Positions 1 through 7,467 are shown, counted from the stretch's first letter. The stretch is 11,086 bases of DNA from Erysipelotrichaceae bacterium (GCA_030533035.1 JAUNJW010000043.1:1-11086), one strand, 5' to 3'. A program made the numbers and translations. Notes: generated from the letters alone by a model not told the origin.

Positions 1-107
1 TTATTACCCCTCCTGTATTCAAGTATGACTTATGTCATCTTTTTTATCAAGGAATTATGCCATGGTTTTGTTCGTAAGTTCTTTTATTTATGTTTAAAAT
101 AACAAAC
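1..107 (-). promoter_or_regulatory. Leader of an off-window minus-strand gene, with strong ribosome binding site
   Basis: No coding region is visible here. On the minus strand the last bases before the window edge read AGGAGGGG (complement of 7-14) followed by TAATAA (complement of 1-6). This is a near-perfect Shine-Dalgarno at the usual distance from a start codon lying just outside the window. A possible -10, CATAAT, is the complement of 54-59, but no convincing -35 precedes it. A small inverted repeat ATGAC-TTAT-GTCAT lies at 25-38 in the presumed leader. The argS terminator immediately upstream isolates this gene, so it probably has its own promoter. The gene's identity cannot be seen. 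Confidence 0.45.
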
Positions 108-145
108 ACAAAAAAAGTGTCCTGTTTCTTTGAAACAGAACACTT
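108..145 (-). terminator. Rho-independent terminator of argS
   Basis: The arms 115-128 and 132-145 pair over 14 positions with a single C/A mismatch and a 3-nt loop. Read on the minus strand, the stem ends in ACAC and runs into TTTTTTTG, a typical U-tract. It begins 23 nt after the argS stop codon. Position, stem length and U-tract all fit an intrinsic terminator for argS. Confidence 0.9.
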
Positions 146-168
146 CTTCAGTTTTCAGATAAAGCTGA

Positions 169-1827
169 TTACATCTTTTCAGGCGCGCTGACACCGATCA
201 GATCAAGAGCGTTCTTCATCGTGATCATGCAGGCACTGACAAGACCGAGTCTCTGGTTTGTCAGCTCAGGGTTTTCAGGATCGGAAACCCGGCAGCTGTT
301 GTAATAGCTGTGGAATTCACGGGCCAGGCTCTGGCAGAAGCCGCAGATGCGGTTCGGCATTCTTGTTCTGGCGGATTCAGCCACCAGCTTCGGGAATTCG
401 CTGATCTGCTTGAGCAGTCCCGCTTCCTTCGGGTCTGTGAGCAGGTCATACTGTTCCAGCCTGTGGAATTCGGGAGTTCCTTCCTTGTGCAGGATGTTGA
501 ACATTCTTGTATAGGCATACTGGGCATAGTATACCGGGTTGTCATTTGACTGTTCGCGGGCCAGGTTCAGATCGAAGTCCATGTGGGTTCCGACTTCCTT
601 GGAGACAAAGAAGTATCTCGCCGCATCAACGCCGACATCCTCGCAGAGTTCCCTGAGAGTGATGGCGTTGCCGGTACGCTTGCTCATCTTGACTTCTTCG
701 CCGTTTTCAACCATTCTGACCATCTGGATCAGATCAACTTCCAGGCAGTCGCGGGGATAGCCCAGGGCTTCCAGGGCACACTTCATTCTGGTGACATAGC
801 TGTGGTGGTCTGCACCCCACAGGTCGATCAGCTTTGTATAGCCTCTTTCCAGCTTGTAGACATGGTTGGCAATATCCGGTGTCAGATATGTCAGCAGGCC
901 GTTGGTCTTCTTGAGGACACGGTCCTTGTCATCACCGAACAGAGTGGACTTGAACCAGAGGGCGTCGTCCTTTTCATAGGTCAGGTCCTTCTGTTTCATC
1001 GTCATCAGGACAGCTTCAATCCTGGCACTGTCGTTTTCATAGAAGAAACGTTCATGGACCCAGGAGTCAAAGGAACATCTGTACAGTTCCAGATCTCTTT
1101 TGATCTTGGCAAGCTCGCGCTTGATTCCTTCATTGCGGAAGTAGGCGATTGTTTCCTGGGGATCGGCATCCAGCCATTTGTCACCGTCTTCATTGGCGAT
1201 ATCGATGGCAATCTGTTTGACATCCGGTCCATGGTATCCGTCTTCCGGCAGTTCAAACGGTCTGCCGAAGTATTCGTTGTATCTGGCGATCAGCGAACGG
1301 CCGAGCATTTCAATCTGGTTGCCGGCGTCGTTGACATAGTATTCCCTGAGAACATCATAGCCGGACGCCTTCAGCAGTCTGGTGACGGCGTCGCCCCAGG
1401 CAGCGCCGCGGGCATGGCCGCAGTGCAGGTCGCCGGTCGGATTGGCGGAAACATATTCAACCAGAACCTTTTCACCGTTTCCGGAAGTATTCTTTCCGTA
1501 CTCATCTCCCTGGTCCAGGATTTTGTTGATCACGCTGCTGAGCGCGGTCTCTGAAATCACGAAGTTGATAAAGCCGGCACCGGCAACGGTGACAGAACTG
1601 GCTTCGGGAAGATTCTTGCTGATGAAGCCGATCAGGTCATTGGCGATGTCCGCCGGTTTTCTGCGCAGGCTCTTTGCCAGACGCATGGCAATATTGGTTG
1701 AGTAGTCGCCCATTTTCGGATCACGGGGTCTTTCCACCATAACCATATTGTCTTCCGGTTCAAGATCAAAAGCTTCTTTGACGGAAACCCTGACCGCTTC
1801 CCGGATCTTTTCACTGATATCGCTCAT
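169..1827 (-). CDS. argS: Arginyl-tRNA synthetase (ArgRS)
   Basis: Class I aminoacyl-tRNA synthetase that charges tRNA-Arg with arginine using ATP in the cytoplasm. The 552-residue length is normal for bacterial ArgRS. Visible parts: an N-terminal additional domain (about 1-90, with PRDPKMGDYSTN around 34-45); the catalytic domain with the HIGH-type motif HCGH at 135-138, in SANPTGDLHCGH; the KMSKS-type motif KMSKR at 380-384 followed by TGNAI; and a C-terminal DALR anticodon-binding helical domain starting near NPVYYAQYAYTR (430-441). The start is placed at the ATG at 1825-1827, 9 nt after GGAGG. The in-frame ATG three codons upstream directly abuts the Shine-Dalgarno. It is monocistronic by its signals: own promoter (1861-1889) and own terminator. 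Identification is secure. Confidence 0.97.
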   Translation of the reverse strand: MSDISEKIREAVRVSVKEAFDLEPEDNMVMVERPRDPKMGDYSTNIAMRLAKSLRRKPADIANDLIGFISKNLPEASSVTVAGAGFINFVISETALSSVINKILDQGDEYGKNTSGNGEKVLVEYVSANPTGDLHCGHARGAAWGDAVTRLLKASGYDVLREYYVNDAGNQIEMLGRSLIARYNEYFGRPFELPEDGYHGPDVKQIAIDIANEDGDKWLDADPQETIAYFRNEGIKRELAKIKRDLELYRCSFDSWVHERFFYENDSARIEAVLMTMKQKDLTYEKDDALWFKSTLFGDDKDRVLKKTNGLLTYLTPDIANHVYKLERGYTKLIDLWGADHHSYVTRMKCALEALGYPRDCLEVDLIQMVRMVENGEEVKMSKRTGNAITLRELCEDVGVDAARYFFVSKEVGTHMDFDLNLAREQSNDNPVYYAQYAYTRMFNILHKEGTPEFHRLEQYDLLTDPKEAGLLKQISEFPKLVAESARTRMPNRICGFCQSLAREFHSYYNSCRVSDPENPELTNQRLGLVSACMITMKNALDLIGVSAPEKM

Positions 1828-1860
1828 AAGAATCATCCTCCTGTTTGATAATGCCCGTTC

Positions 1861-1889
1861 ATTATAGCGAAAACGCGGGGTTTTGTGTA
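1861..1889 (-). promoter_or_regulatory. argS promoter (sigma-A type)
   Basis: On the minus strand a perfect TATAAT (complement of 1861-1866) is preceded, after exactly 17 bp, by TACACA (complement of 1884-1889), which matches 4 of 6 positions of TTGACA. Transcription would begin near 1855, giving a leader of about 28 nt before the argS ATG. No T-box-sized leader exists, so tRNA-sensing T-box control of argS is excluded here. Confidence 0.7.
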
Positions 1890-1900
1890 CTGTGCGTACA
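1886..1900. promoter_or_regulatory. Inverted repeat TGTAC-N5-GTACA over the argS -35
   Basis: The arms TGTAC (1886-1890) and GTACA (1896-1900) are perfect complements. Beyond one mismatch, further T/A pairs extend the symmetry. The repeat overlaps the predicted argS -35 element, a position where a dimeric repressor would block RNA polymerase. No regulator can be named from the motif alone. Part of the outer A-run is shared with the U-tract of the neighbouring terminator, so symmetry there may be incidental. Confidence 0.35.
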
Positions 1901-1926
1901 AAAACAGGAACAGCGCTGTTCCTGTT
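1899..1926 (-). terminator. Rho-independent terminator of the liv operon
   Basis: The sequence 1903-1926 is a perfect 24-bp palindrome, with arm AACAGGAACAGC followed by its complement. Read on the minus strand it is followed by TTTTTG. It starts 14 nt past the stop codon of the CBS-ACT gene. The hairpin would fold with about 10 paired bases and a 4-nt loop. It separates the amino acid transport operon from argS, whose promoter lies just downstream. Confidence 0.9.
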
Positions 1927-1940
1927 CTGAATCAGTCTTT

Positions 1941-2633
1941 CTACTTTTTTTCAGGCGCGGTCCAGACGATGACCTGTCCGTCCTTCGATGTCTGGATGAC
2001 ATAAATCGGATCGAATCCGGCATCCCTGAGCACATCGGTCATTGTCTCAACGCTGACTTCACCGGTAGCCTTGATGACAACCTCAGTGCCTCTTTCCTCG
2101 CTGTGGTAGACAGCCAGGCTTTCGAGGTTGGCATCCTCATCCGCGAAGCATTTGGCGACTTTCGCCAGGACGCCCGGCTTGTTTTCACATCTGATGATGA
2201 ACTTTGTGCCCTGTCTGCCATGGCCCATCAGGTCCAGCAGCGCCTGGAAGATATCCTTCTCGGTGATAATGCCGACGACTTTTCTGTCATCCGTGACAAC
2301 CGGAAGAACGGAGATCTTCGCCTTAAGCATGGCGCCGGCGGCTTCTTCAAGGAAAACATCCGGTGAAATGGTTGTGACATCAGTGATCATGATGTCCTCA
2401 GCCTTTGTTCTGGAAAGCAGATAGTTCAGCTGAAACATGTCCAGGCTGGTGTTGTTTCTGCCGCTGGATTCACTGACCAGGCCTTCGGTAATCAGGCCGA
2501 TCAGCTTTCCCTCAGCGTCGACAACCGGCAGACGGTGGAAATGGTTCCTTGCCATCAGATCCAGTGATTTGGAAATGGAAGTGTCAGCGGAAATGGTAAT
2601 GGGGTTTTTTGTCATATGATCCTTGACATACAT
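1941..2633 (-). CDS. CBS-CBS-ACT domain regulatory protein (AcuB-like)
   Basis: Soluble 230-residue protein built from two CBS motifs (about 7-55, opening HMTKNPITI and with HRLPVVD at 33-39; and about 78-135, with VLPVVTDD at 109-116 and GIITEKDI at 121-128), followed by an ACT domain (about 144-215, with the typical ENKPGVLAKVA at 150-160). CBS pairs usually bind adenosine nucleotides, and ACT domains often bind amino acids. This is the domain order of the AcuB family; the catabolic role implied by that name is not shown here. The gene starts 5 nt after the livF stop with GGAGG nine bases before the ATG, so it is the last gene of the liv operon. That context suggests it senses energy state and/or imported branched-chain amino acid. 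No DNA-binding or enzyme domain is visible, so its output is unknown. Confidence 0.88.
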   Translation of the reverse strand: MYVKDHMTKNPITISADTSISKSLDLMARNHFHRLPVVDAEGKLIGLITEGLVSESSGRNNTSLDMFQLNYLLSRTKAEDIMITDVTTISPDVFLEEAAGAMLKAKISVLPVVTDDRKVVGIITEKDIFQALLDLMGHGRQGTKFIIRCENKPGVLAKVAKCFADEDANLESLAVYHSEERGTEVVIKATGEVSVETMTDVLRDAGFDPIYVIQTSKDGQVIVWTAPEKK

Positions 2634-2638
2634 AATGA

Positions 2639-3343
2639 TTATCCTCCGAGGTAAGCTTTTCTTACCTGCTCACTGGCAGCCAGGGAGGCGCCAGTTCCTT
2701 CCAGTGTGATTTTTCCGGTTTCAAGAACATAGGCACGGTCGGCAATGCCGAGCGCCATCTTCGCGTTCTGTTCGACCAGAAGGACAGTTGTGCCCTGTTT
2801 GTTGATATCGCGGATAATTCTGAAGATTTCCTTGACCAGCAGCGGTGAAAGTCCCATCGAGGGCTCGTCCATCAGCATGATCTTCGGCTTTGCCATCAAG
2901 GCCCGGCCCATTGCCAGCATCTGCTGTTCGCCGCCGGACAGTGTGCCGGCCAGCTGTGTTTTTCTTTCTTCCAGACGCGGGAAGAGCTCAAAGACATTTT
3001 TCATGTCGGCCGCGATGCCTTCTTTATCTTTGCGGAAATACGCGCCGAGCTCAAGATTTTCCATGACTGTCTGCTGGGCGAATACCCTTCTGCCTTCCGG
3101 CACCTGGGCAAGACCCATGGAGACAATCTTGTGCGGGGCGATTTTTGTGATATCGGTTCCGTCGAGATAAACCGCGCCGGAAGCGGGTTTGAGAAGACCG
3201 GAAATGGTCTGCAGCGTGGTTGTCTTGCCGGCGCCGTTGGCACCGATCAGAGTGACAATCTCACCGTCGTTGACTTCGAATGAAATATCCTTGATTGCCT
3301 CGATCATTCCATAGCGGACAACCAGATTTTCTACTTTCAGCAT
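2639..3343 (-). CDS. livF: Branched-chain amino acid ABC transporter, ATP-binding protein LivF
   Basis: One of two cytoplasmic ATPases that drive uptake by the LivHM channel. At 234 residues it is a typical LivF. Walker A GANGAGKT is at 34-41, the ABC signature LSGGEQ at 135-140, Walker B IMLMDEP at 155-161. The position of the usual switch histidine reads VEQNA (190-194); glutamine here is a normal trait of LivF rather than damage. The start chosen is ATG at 3341-3343, 8 nt after GGGAGAG. An in-frame GTG three codons upstream overlaps that Shine-Dalgarno and is unlikely. The gap to the livG stop is 5 nt, so translation is probably coupled. Confidence 0.95.
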   Translation of the reverse strand: MLKVENLVVRYGMIEAIKDISFEVNDGEIVTLIGANGAGKTTTLQTISGLLKPASGAVYLDGTDITKIAPHKIVSMGLAQVPEGRRVFAQQTVMENLELGAYFRKDKEGIAADMKNVFELFPRLEERKTQLAGTLSGGEQQMLAMGRALMAKPKIMLMDEPSMGLSPLLVKEIFRIIRDINKQGTTVLLVEQNAKMALGIADRAYVLETGKITLEGTGASLAASEQVRKAYLGG

Positions 3344-3348
3344 CGTTA

Positions 3349-4122
3349 TCACTCTCCCAGGTATGCTTTGACAACTTCCGGATCATTCAGAATGTCTTCC
3401 GGAGTTCCCTCCGCCAGCATCATGCCGAAGTTGAGAACGGTAATCCTTTCGCAGATTCCCATAACCAGCTTCATATCATGTTCAATCAGCAGGATCGCGA
3501 TTCCGAAATGATCGCGGACAAAGCGGATCGTTTTCATCAGGTCTTCTGTTTCCTGCGGGTTCATGCCGGCAGCCGGCTCGTCGAGAAGCAGAAGCTTCGG
3601 TTTTGTGGCCAGTGCCCTGGCAATTTCCAGACGGCGCTGTTCGCCATAGGGAAGATTGCCGGCAATCAGGTCAGCTTTTTCATCAAGGCCGAAGATCTTC
3701 AGCAGCTCCATCGCCTTTTCATCGCTTTCCTTTTCCTGCTTTGAGAAACGGGGCAGACGGAAAATGGATTCAAAGACAGAGTAGCTGATATCGTTGTGGA
3801 AGCCTGTTTTGACATTGTCGAGAACGCTCATGTTCATAAACAGGCGGATATTCTGGAATGTTCTGGCAATGCCGGCCTTGTTGACGTCGATGGTATTCAT
3901 CTTTTCGGTGGACTGGCCGCAGAGTTCAATGCTTCCCCTGGAGGGCTGGTACACCTTTGTCAGCATATTAAACACAGTTGTCTTGCCGGCGCCGTTGGGG
4001 CCGATCAGGCCATAGATTTCTTTGTCATAGACACTTAGACTGAGATCATTGACCGCGGTCAGACCGCCGAAATCAATGCCCAGGTCGGTGATTCTGAGAA
4101 CCGGTGTTCTTGTTTCAGACAT
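3349..4122 (-). CDS. livG: Branched-chain amino acid ABC transporter, ATP-binding protein LivG
   Basis: Second ATPase of the LivFGHMJ importer, 257 residues. Walker A GPNGAGKT is at 41-48, the Q-loop is in RTFQNIRLF (87-95), the signature is the degenerate LPYGEQRRLEIARAL (157-171) usual in LivG, Walker B LLLLDEPAAGMNP is at 177-189, and the switch histidine is in IEHDM (213-217). The C-terminal EGTPEDILNDPEVVKAYLG tail is also characteristic of LivG. The start codon lies within the end of livM, giving an 8-nt overlap, and AAAGGAG stands 9 nt upstream, which indicates translational coupling. Confidence 0.95.
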   Translation of the reverse strand: MSETRTPVLRITDLGIDFGGLTAVNDLSLSVYDKEIYGLIGPNGAGKTTVFNMLTKVYQPSRGSIELCGQSTEKMNTIDVNKAGIARTFQNIRLFMNMSVLDNVKTGFHNDISYSVFESIFRLPRFSKQEKESDEKAMELLKIFGLDEKADLIAGNLPYGEQRRLEIARALATKPKLLLLDEPAAGMNPQETEDLMKTIRFVRDHFGIAILLIEHDMKLVMGICERITVLNFGMMLAEGTPEDILNDPEVVKAYLGE

Positions 4123-5188
4123 TTTCCGCGGCTCCTTTCTTCCCGGCTGCCAGCTTTTTCTTCAGCTGCTCAGCCTTTGTTTTCAGGAATGCGTTATTGG
4201 ATACCAGCATGATGACAATCAGCACGACGGCATAAATCAGCATTCTGTAATTCTGCAGGAATCTCAGCATTTCCGGCAGGACTACCAGCACTGCCGTCGA
4301 GATGATCGTACCGCTCATATTGCCCAGGCCGCCCAGAACGACATAGACCAGCAGGAGAATCGAGCTGTTGAAGTCGAACTTGGTCGCGACAAAGGAAGAA
4401 TAATTCAGCGCGTACAGCGCACCGGCCGCGCCGGCCAGGCAGGAGGAGACGACAAAGGCCAGTGTCTTTGTGCCGGAGATGGAAATGCCGATGGACTCAG
4501 CCGCGATTCTGTTGTCCCTGGCAGCCATGATGGCTCTGCCCCGGCGGCTGTCAATCAGGTTGTAGACAACCAGAAGAGCGATGACAACGAGAATGAATCC
4601 GGCTGTAAATGTGGAGACGGTCGAAACGCCGGTGGCTCCCATCGGGCCGCTGATCAGCATTTTGCCGCCTTCGGAAAGAACGATGTCATTTGTGACAAAC
4701 GCAAAGTGAAGACCCTTCGCGTCGATGCCGCAGTACAGGTTGTTGATCAGCGACATGATGATCTGGCCGAACGCCAGTGTGACGATCGCCAGATAGTCGC
4801 CCTGCAGTTTCAATACAGGCACGCTGATCAGCCAGCCGATGACGGCGGCCATGACTGCGCCGGCGATAATGCACAGAATCAGAACGGGAATGCCGCTGAT
4901 GCCATTGGCATTGAGAATGCCGGAAAGAATAACAGATGTGAACGCGCCGATGCTCATGAAGCCGGCCTGGCCCAGGTTCAGCTCGCCGGAGAAACCGACG
5001 TTGAGATTCAGGCCGATGGCAGCGACGATATAGGCGCATACAGGCACCAGCAGCGAGATCAGAAGTCTGGAAAGACTTTTGCTCATGACCATTGCCTGCA
5101 GGACAATGAATGCAATTGTCACAATCAGCAGGCTGACAGTGCGGCCGCGGCGTCTCTGTGAGAACAATGAATTTATAATACCCTTCAT
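4115..5188 (-). CDS. livM: Branched-chain amino acid ABC transporter, permease LivM
   Basis: Integral membrane permease that pairs with LivH to form the transport channel. The protein has 357 residues with many hydrophobic segments. The family pattern NVGFSGELNLGQAGFMSIGA is at 63-82. The cytoplasmic coupling loop RRGRAIMAARDNRIAAESIG (215-234) contacts the ATPases. The C-terminus is a short Lys/Ala-rich tail (about 337-357). I place the start at ATG 5186-5188, preceded by AGGTG overlapping the livH stop. A GTG three codons upstream, directly after that stop, is possible but has no good ribosome binding site. The gene overlaps livG by 8 nt at its 3' end. Confidence 0.94.
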   Translation of the reverse strand: MKGIINSLFSQRRRGRTVSLLIVTIAFIVLQAMVMSKSLSRLLISLLVPVCAYIVAAIGLNLNVGFSGELNLGQAGFMSIGAFTSVILSGILNANGISGIPVLILCIIAGAVMAAVIGWLISVPVLKLQGDYLAIVTLAFGQIIMSLINNLYCGIDAKGLHFAFVTNDIVLSEGGKMLISGPMGATGVSTVSTFTAGFILVVIALLVVYNLIDSRRGRAIMAARDNRIAAESIGISISGTKTLAFVVSSCLAGAAGALYALNYSSFVATKFDFNSSILLLVYVVLGGLGNMSGTIISTAVLVVLPEMLRFLQNYRMLIYAVVLIVIMLVSNNAFLKTKAEQLKKKLAAGKKGAAENV

Positions 5189-5197
5189 TCTTTTCAC

Positions 5198-6076
5198 CTA
5201 CACTTTCACATTGACCTTTTTGCCCAGAAGACCCGTCGGGCGGATCAGAAGGACAATGATCAATACCGCAAAGACAATCGCGTCGGACAGCTGGGTGGAG
5301 ATGTACGCCTTGGCCATTGTCTCAATGACGCCCAGCAGAAGACCGCCCAGGAACGCGCCGGGAATGGAGCCGATGCCGCCGAATACGGCAGCGGTGAAGG
5401 CACGGATGCCGGGCATGGAGCCAAGGGTCGGATAGACGGAAGGATATGTCGCGCATAACAGGATGGCGGCGATGGCCGCAAGTCCTGAACCGATCGCAAA
5501 TGTAATGGAGATGATCCGGTTGACATTGATGCCCATCAGAACCGCGGCACCCTTGTCTTCGGAACAGGCACGCATTGCCTTGCCTGTTTTTGTTTTATTG
5601 ATAAAAAGCGTGAGGCCTCCCATGATGACAAGACAGACAAGAATTGTCACAACGGAAAGATAAGAAACGGACAGCGCGCCCGAGAACAGGCTGAAAGACC
5701 CGCTCAGTACGGACGGGAAAATCTTGGTGTCGGAGCCGAACAGAAGCTGGGCGGCGTTCTGCAGGAAATAGCTGACACCGATGGCAGTGATCAGTACGGA
5801 AAGGCTTGAAGCGTTTCTTAACGGCTTGTAGGCAAGCCGTTCAATAGTCACGCCAAGCAGTGTACAGACCGCCATGGAAATCAGTGCCGCGGCAATTAAC
5901 GGCAGACCGGCGCCTGTCATCGCGAAGAAAGCCGCGAAAGCGCCTGCCATGATGATATCGCCATGGGCAAAGTTCAGCATTTTGGCAATGCCGTAAACCA
6001 TGGAATATCCCAGGGCAATGATCGCGTAGACACTGCCGAGGCCAAGGCCGCTGATTAAATATGATAAGAAAGCCAT
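5198..6076 (-). CDS. livH: Branched-chain amino acid ABC transporter, permease LivH
   Basis: Integral membrane permease of the LivHMGF importer, 292 residues and highly hydrophobic. Family features are GLGSVYAIIALGYSMVYGI (11-29), NFAHGDIIMAGAF (35-47), the coupling loop KTGKAMRACSEDKGAAVLMG (163-182), VFGGIGSIPGAFLGG (231-245) and the terminal RPTGLLGKK. The start is ATG 6074-6076, with AGGGGG eight bases upstream. An in-frame ATG fifteen codons further upstream lies inside a hairpin stem and lacks a ribosome binding site. It is separated from livJ by an 89-nt spacer holding that hairpin. Confidence 0.95.
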   Translation of the reverse strand: MAFLSYLISGLGLGSVYAIIALGYSMVYGIAKMLNFAHGDIIMAGAFAAFFAMTGAGLPLIAAALISMAVCTLLGVTIERLAYKPLRNASSLSVLITAIGVSYFLQNAAQLLFGSDTKIFPSVLSGSFSLFSGALSVSYLSVVTILVCLVIMGGLTLFINKTKTGKAMRACSEDKGAAVLMGINVNRIISITFAIGSGLAAIAAILLCATYPSVYPTLGSMPGIRAFTAAVFGGIGSIPGAFLGGLLLGVIETMAKAYISTQLSDAIVFAVLIIVLLIRPTGLLGKKVNVKV

Positions 6077-6110
6077 CAGGCATTCCCCCTTTCTTTTTGA
6101 CAAAACAAAC

Positions 6111-6142
6111 AAGGTTGCCAATCATGTAGAACTGGCAACCTT
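6111..6142 (-). terminator. livJ-livH intergenic hairpin (partial terminator / mRNA-stabilising stem)
   Basis: The arms AAGGTTGCCA (6111-6120) and TGGCAACCTT (6133-6142) are perfect 10-bp complements with a 12-nt loop. On the minus strand the stem is followed by TGTTTGTTTTG, an interrupted T-rich run. It lies between livJ and the rest of the operon. Such an imperfect terminator could let only part of the transcripts continue into livHMGF, or protect the 3' end of livJ mRNA from decay. Either would give excess binding protein over permease. The structure is seen; its function is inferred. Confidence 0.7.
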
Positions 6143-6165
6143 TCCTGAATGCTCAGATTGACTGA

Positions 6166-7365
6166 TTATTCAACACCGACGTAAACGCCGTTTTCGATGA
6201 CGACTGCCTTCGGTGCCTTGGAAACTTCACCGCTGGCGGACCATGTCATGGAAAGGCCGGTGATGCCGTCAAATGTCATGGAAGTGAATTCCTTGATCAT
6301 CGCAGCTGTGATGTCATCCTGTGCCATGTCAGCTGTGATACCGGCATTGTCAATTGCCTGCTTGATCGCATAGACACAGTCATATGCGTCGGCAGCGAAC
6401 TGGTTGGGTGTTTCGCCGTACTTGTCCTGGTACTTCTTGACAAAGTTTGCTGTCTTTTCGTCTGTTGCGTCAGAGGAGAACGGTGTCAGCATATACAGGC
6501 CTTCAGCCAGATTTGTGTCAAAGTTGTCCAGTGTCAGGATACCGTCCATACCGTCGCATCCGAAGAAGTTCGGTGTGTAGCCCTGCTTGTCAGCTTCAAC
6601 GAGGATCTGGGAAGCCGGCTGGTAGTAAATCGGCAGGAAGACGATGTCAGCGCCGGCGTCGGCCATCTTCTTGACCTGTACGGAGTAGTCTGTGTCAGAG
6701 TTGATGAATGTCTCTGTGGCAACGATCTCAAGACCTACCTTGTCAGCCTGTGCCTTGAATGTCTGATAGATGCCGGTGGAGTAGTTGTCATCGCTTCTGT
6801 AGATGATGCCGACCTTTGTGCCGAGTTCTGTATGGCCTGCCAGGTAGTCAGCGGAAGCTGTACCCTGGTTGGGATCGGTGAAGCACATCTGGAAGAGAAC
6901 ACCGTAAGGATCCTTGTTGTTCACTGTGTCCTTGTAGATGATCGCTGTGGAGGAACCGGACGGTGTCAGACCGAAGATATTGTCCTGTTCATAGTTGGGA
7001 GCGACTGCCTGGCCGGCACCGGAGGTAACGGTTGCCAGGGAGATCTGCATGCCCCAGTCCATCAGGGAGTTGTAGGCGGAGACTGCTTTTTCGCCGTCTG
7101 CCTGGTCATCTTCAAACTTGAGTTCAATCTGGGTTCCGCCCTTCGCGTTGACTTCCTCAATCGCGATTTCCGCTGCGTGCTGGACTGCCAGGCCGTAAAC
7201 AGCAGCGTCACCCGTGATCGGGCCGGAAGCGCCGAGCTTGATGGCGGCGGCTGTATCTGTACCAGCAGAAGAACCGCCATTGTCACCGGAACCGGAGCTG
7301 CAGGCTGCTAATGAAAGCGCCATGACAGCTGCGAGTCCTGTCTTGAATAAATTGCTGTAATTCAT
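6166..7365 (-). CDS. livJ: Branched-chain amino acid ABC transporter, substrate-binding lipoprotein
   Basis: Extracytoplasmic receptor that captures branched-chain or related amino acids and delivers them to LivHM. The 399-residue precursor has a lipoprotein signal peptide: MNYSNLFK, a hydrophobic core, then lipobox LAAC with the lipidated Cys at 22, and a Gly/Ser-rich linker (23-38). The mature part is a type-I periplasmic-binding fold: IKLGASGPITGDAAVYG (42-58), EIAIEEVNAKGG (66-77), VTSGAGQAVAPNYEQ (113-127), and KVGIIYRSDDNYSTG (184-198). The start is ATG 7363-7365, preceded by GCGAGGG. The reading frame is open 31 codons further upstream, but that stretch covers the promoter. First gene of the operon. 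Exact ligand (Leu/Ile/Val or another amino acid) cannot be read from sequence. Confidence 0.95.
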   Translation of the reverse strand: MNYSNLFKTGLAAVMALSLAACSSGSGDNGGSSAGTDTAAAIKLGASGPITGDAAVYGLAVQHAAEIAIEEVNAKGGTQIELKFEDDQADGEKAVSAYNSLMDWGMQISLATVTSGAGQAVAPNYEQDNIFGLTPSGSSTAIIYKDTVNNKDPYGVLFQMCFTDPNQGTASADYLAGHTELGTKVGIIYRSDDNYSTGIYQTFKAQADKVGLEIVATETFINSDTDYSVQVKKMADAGADIVFLPIYYQPASQILVEADKQGYTPNFFGCDGMDGILTLDNFDTNLAEGLYMLTPFSSDATDEKTANFVKKYQDKYGETPNQFAADAYDCVYAIKQAIDNAGITADMAQDDITAAMIKEFTSMTFDGITGLSMTWSASGEVSKAPKAVVIENGVYVGVE

Positions 7366-7380
7366 TTCTTTCCCTCGCTT

Positions 7381-7405
7381 TTGTCTTCTGTAAAGACAGA
7401 AACAA
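7381..7405. repeat. Imperfect inverted repeat at the livJ transcription start
   Basis: TTCTGT (7386-7391) pairs with ACAGAA (7396-7401) around a 4-nt loop. After a one-base bulge, TTGT (7381-7384) pairs with ACAA (7402-7405). The repeat straddles the expected transcription start (about 7398) and touches the -10 element. It may be an operator or a 5' mRNA hairpin. There is no match to a named regulator that I recognise. Confidence 0.35.
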
Positions 7406-7432
7406 TTATAGAACGGAAAAAGCGAAAAACAA
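7405..7432 (-). promoter_or_regulatory. liv operon promoter (sigma-A type)
   Basis: On the minus strand a perfect TATAAT (complement of 7405-7410) follows TTGTTT (complement of 7427-7432) with a 16-bp spacer. Transcription should start near 7398, leaving a leader of about 33 nt before the livJ ATG. The -35 matches only half the consensus, which leaves room for activation or repression by factors bound upstream. Confidence 0.72.
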
Positions 7433-7467
7433 TTGACATTTTCACACATCCAACACAAATCACATTA

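Noticed and set aside
25..38. ATGAC-TTAT-GTCAT followed by a T-run on the plus strand as a terminator
   Set aside because: The stem is only 5 bp and no plus-strand gene precedes it.
583..1554. Open frame of 323 codons on the plus strand, antisense to argS
   Set aside because: It lies wholly inside argS, whose motifs are unmistakable. It has no ribosome binding site and no recognisable domain, and reflects the codon bias of the opposite strand.
1845..2366. Open frame of 173 codons on the plus strand across the liv terminator and the CBS-ACT gene
   Set aside because: It runs through a terminator hairpin and antisense to clear CBS and ACT domains, with no own signals.
2639..3343. Missing switch histidine in LivF (glutamine in VEQNA)
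   Set aside because: This is the usual state of LivF-family ATPases, not a defect.
4049..5161. Open frame of 370 codons on the plus strand, antisense to livM
   Set aside because: Its product is rich in Gln, Asp, His and Asn, typical of the complement of a hydrophobic membrane protein. LivM on the other strand is certain.
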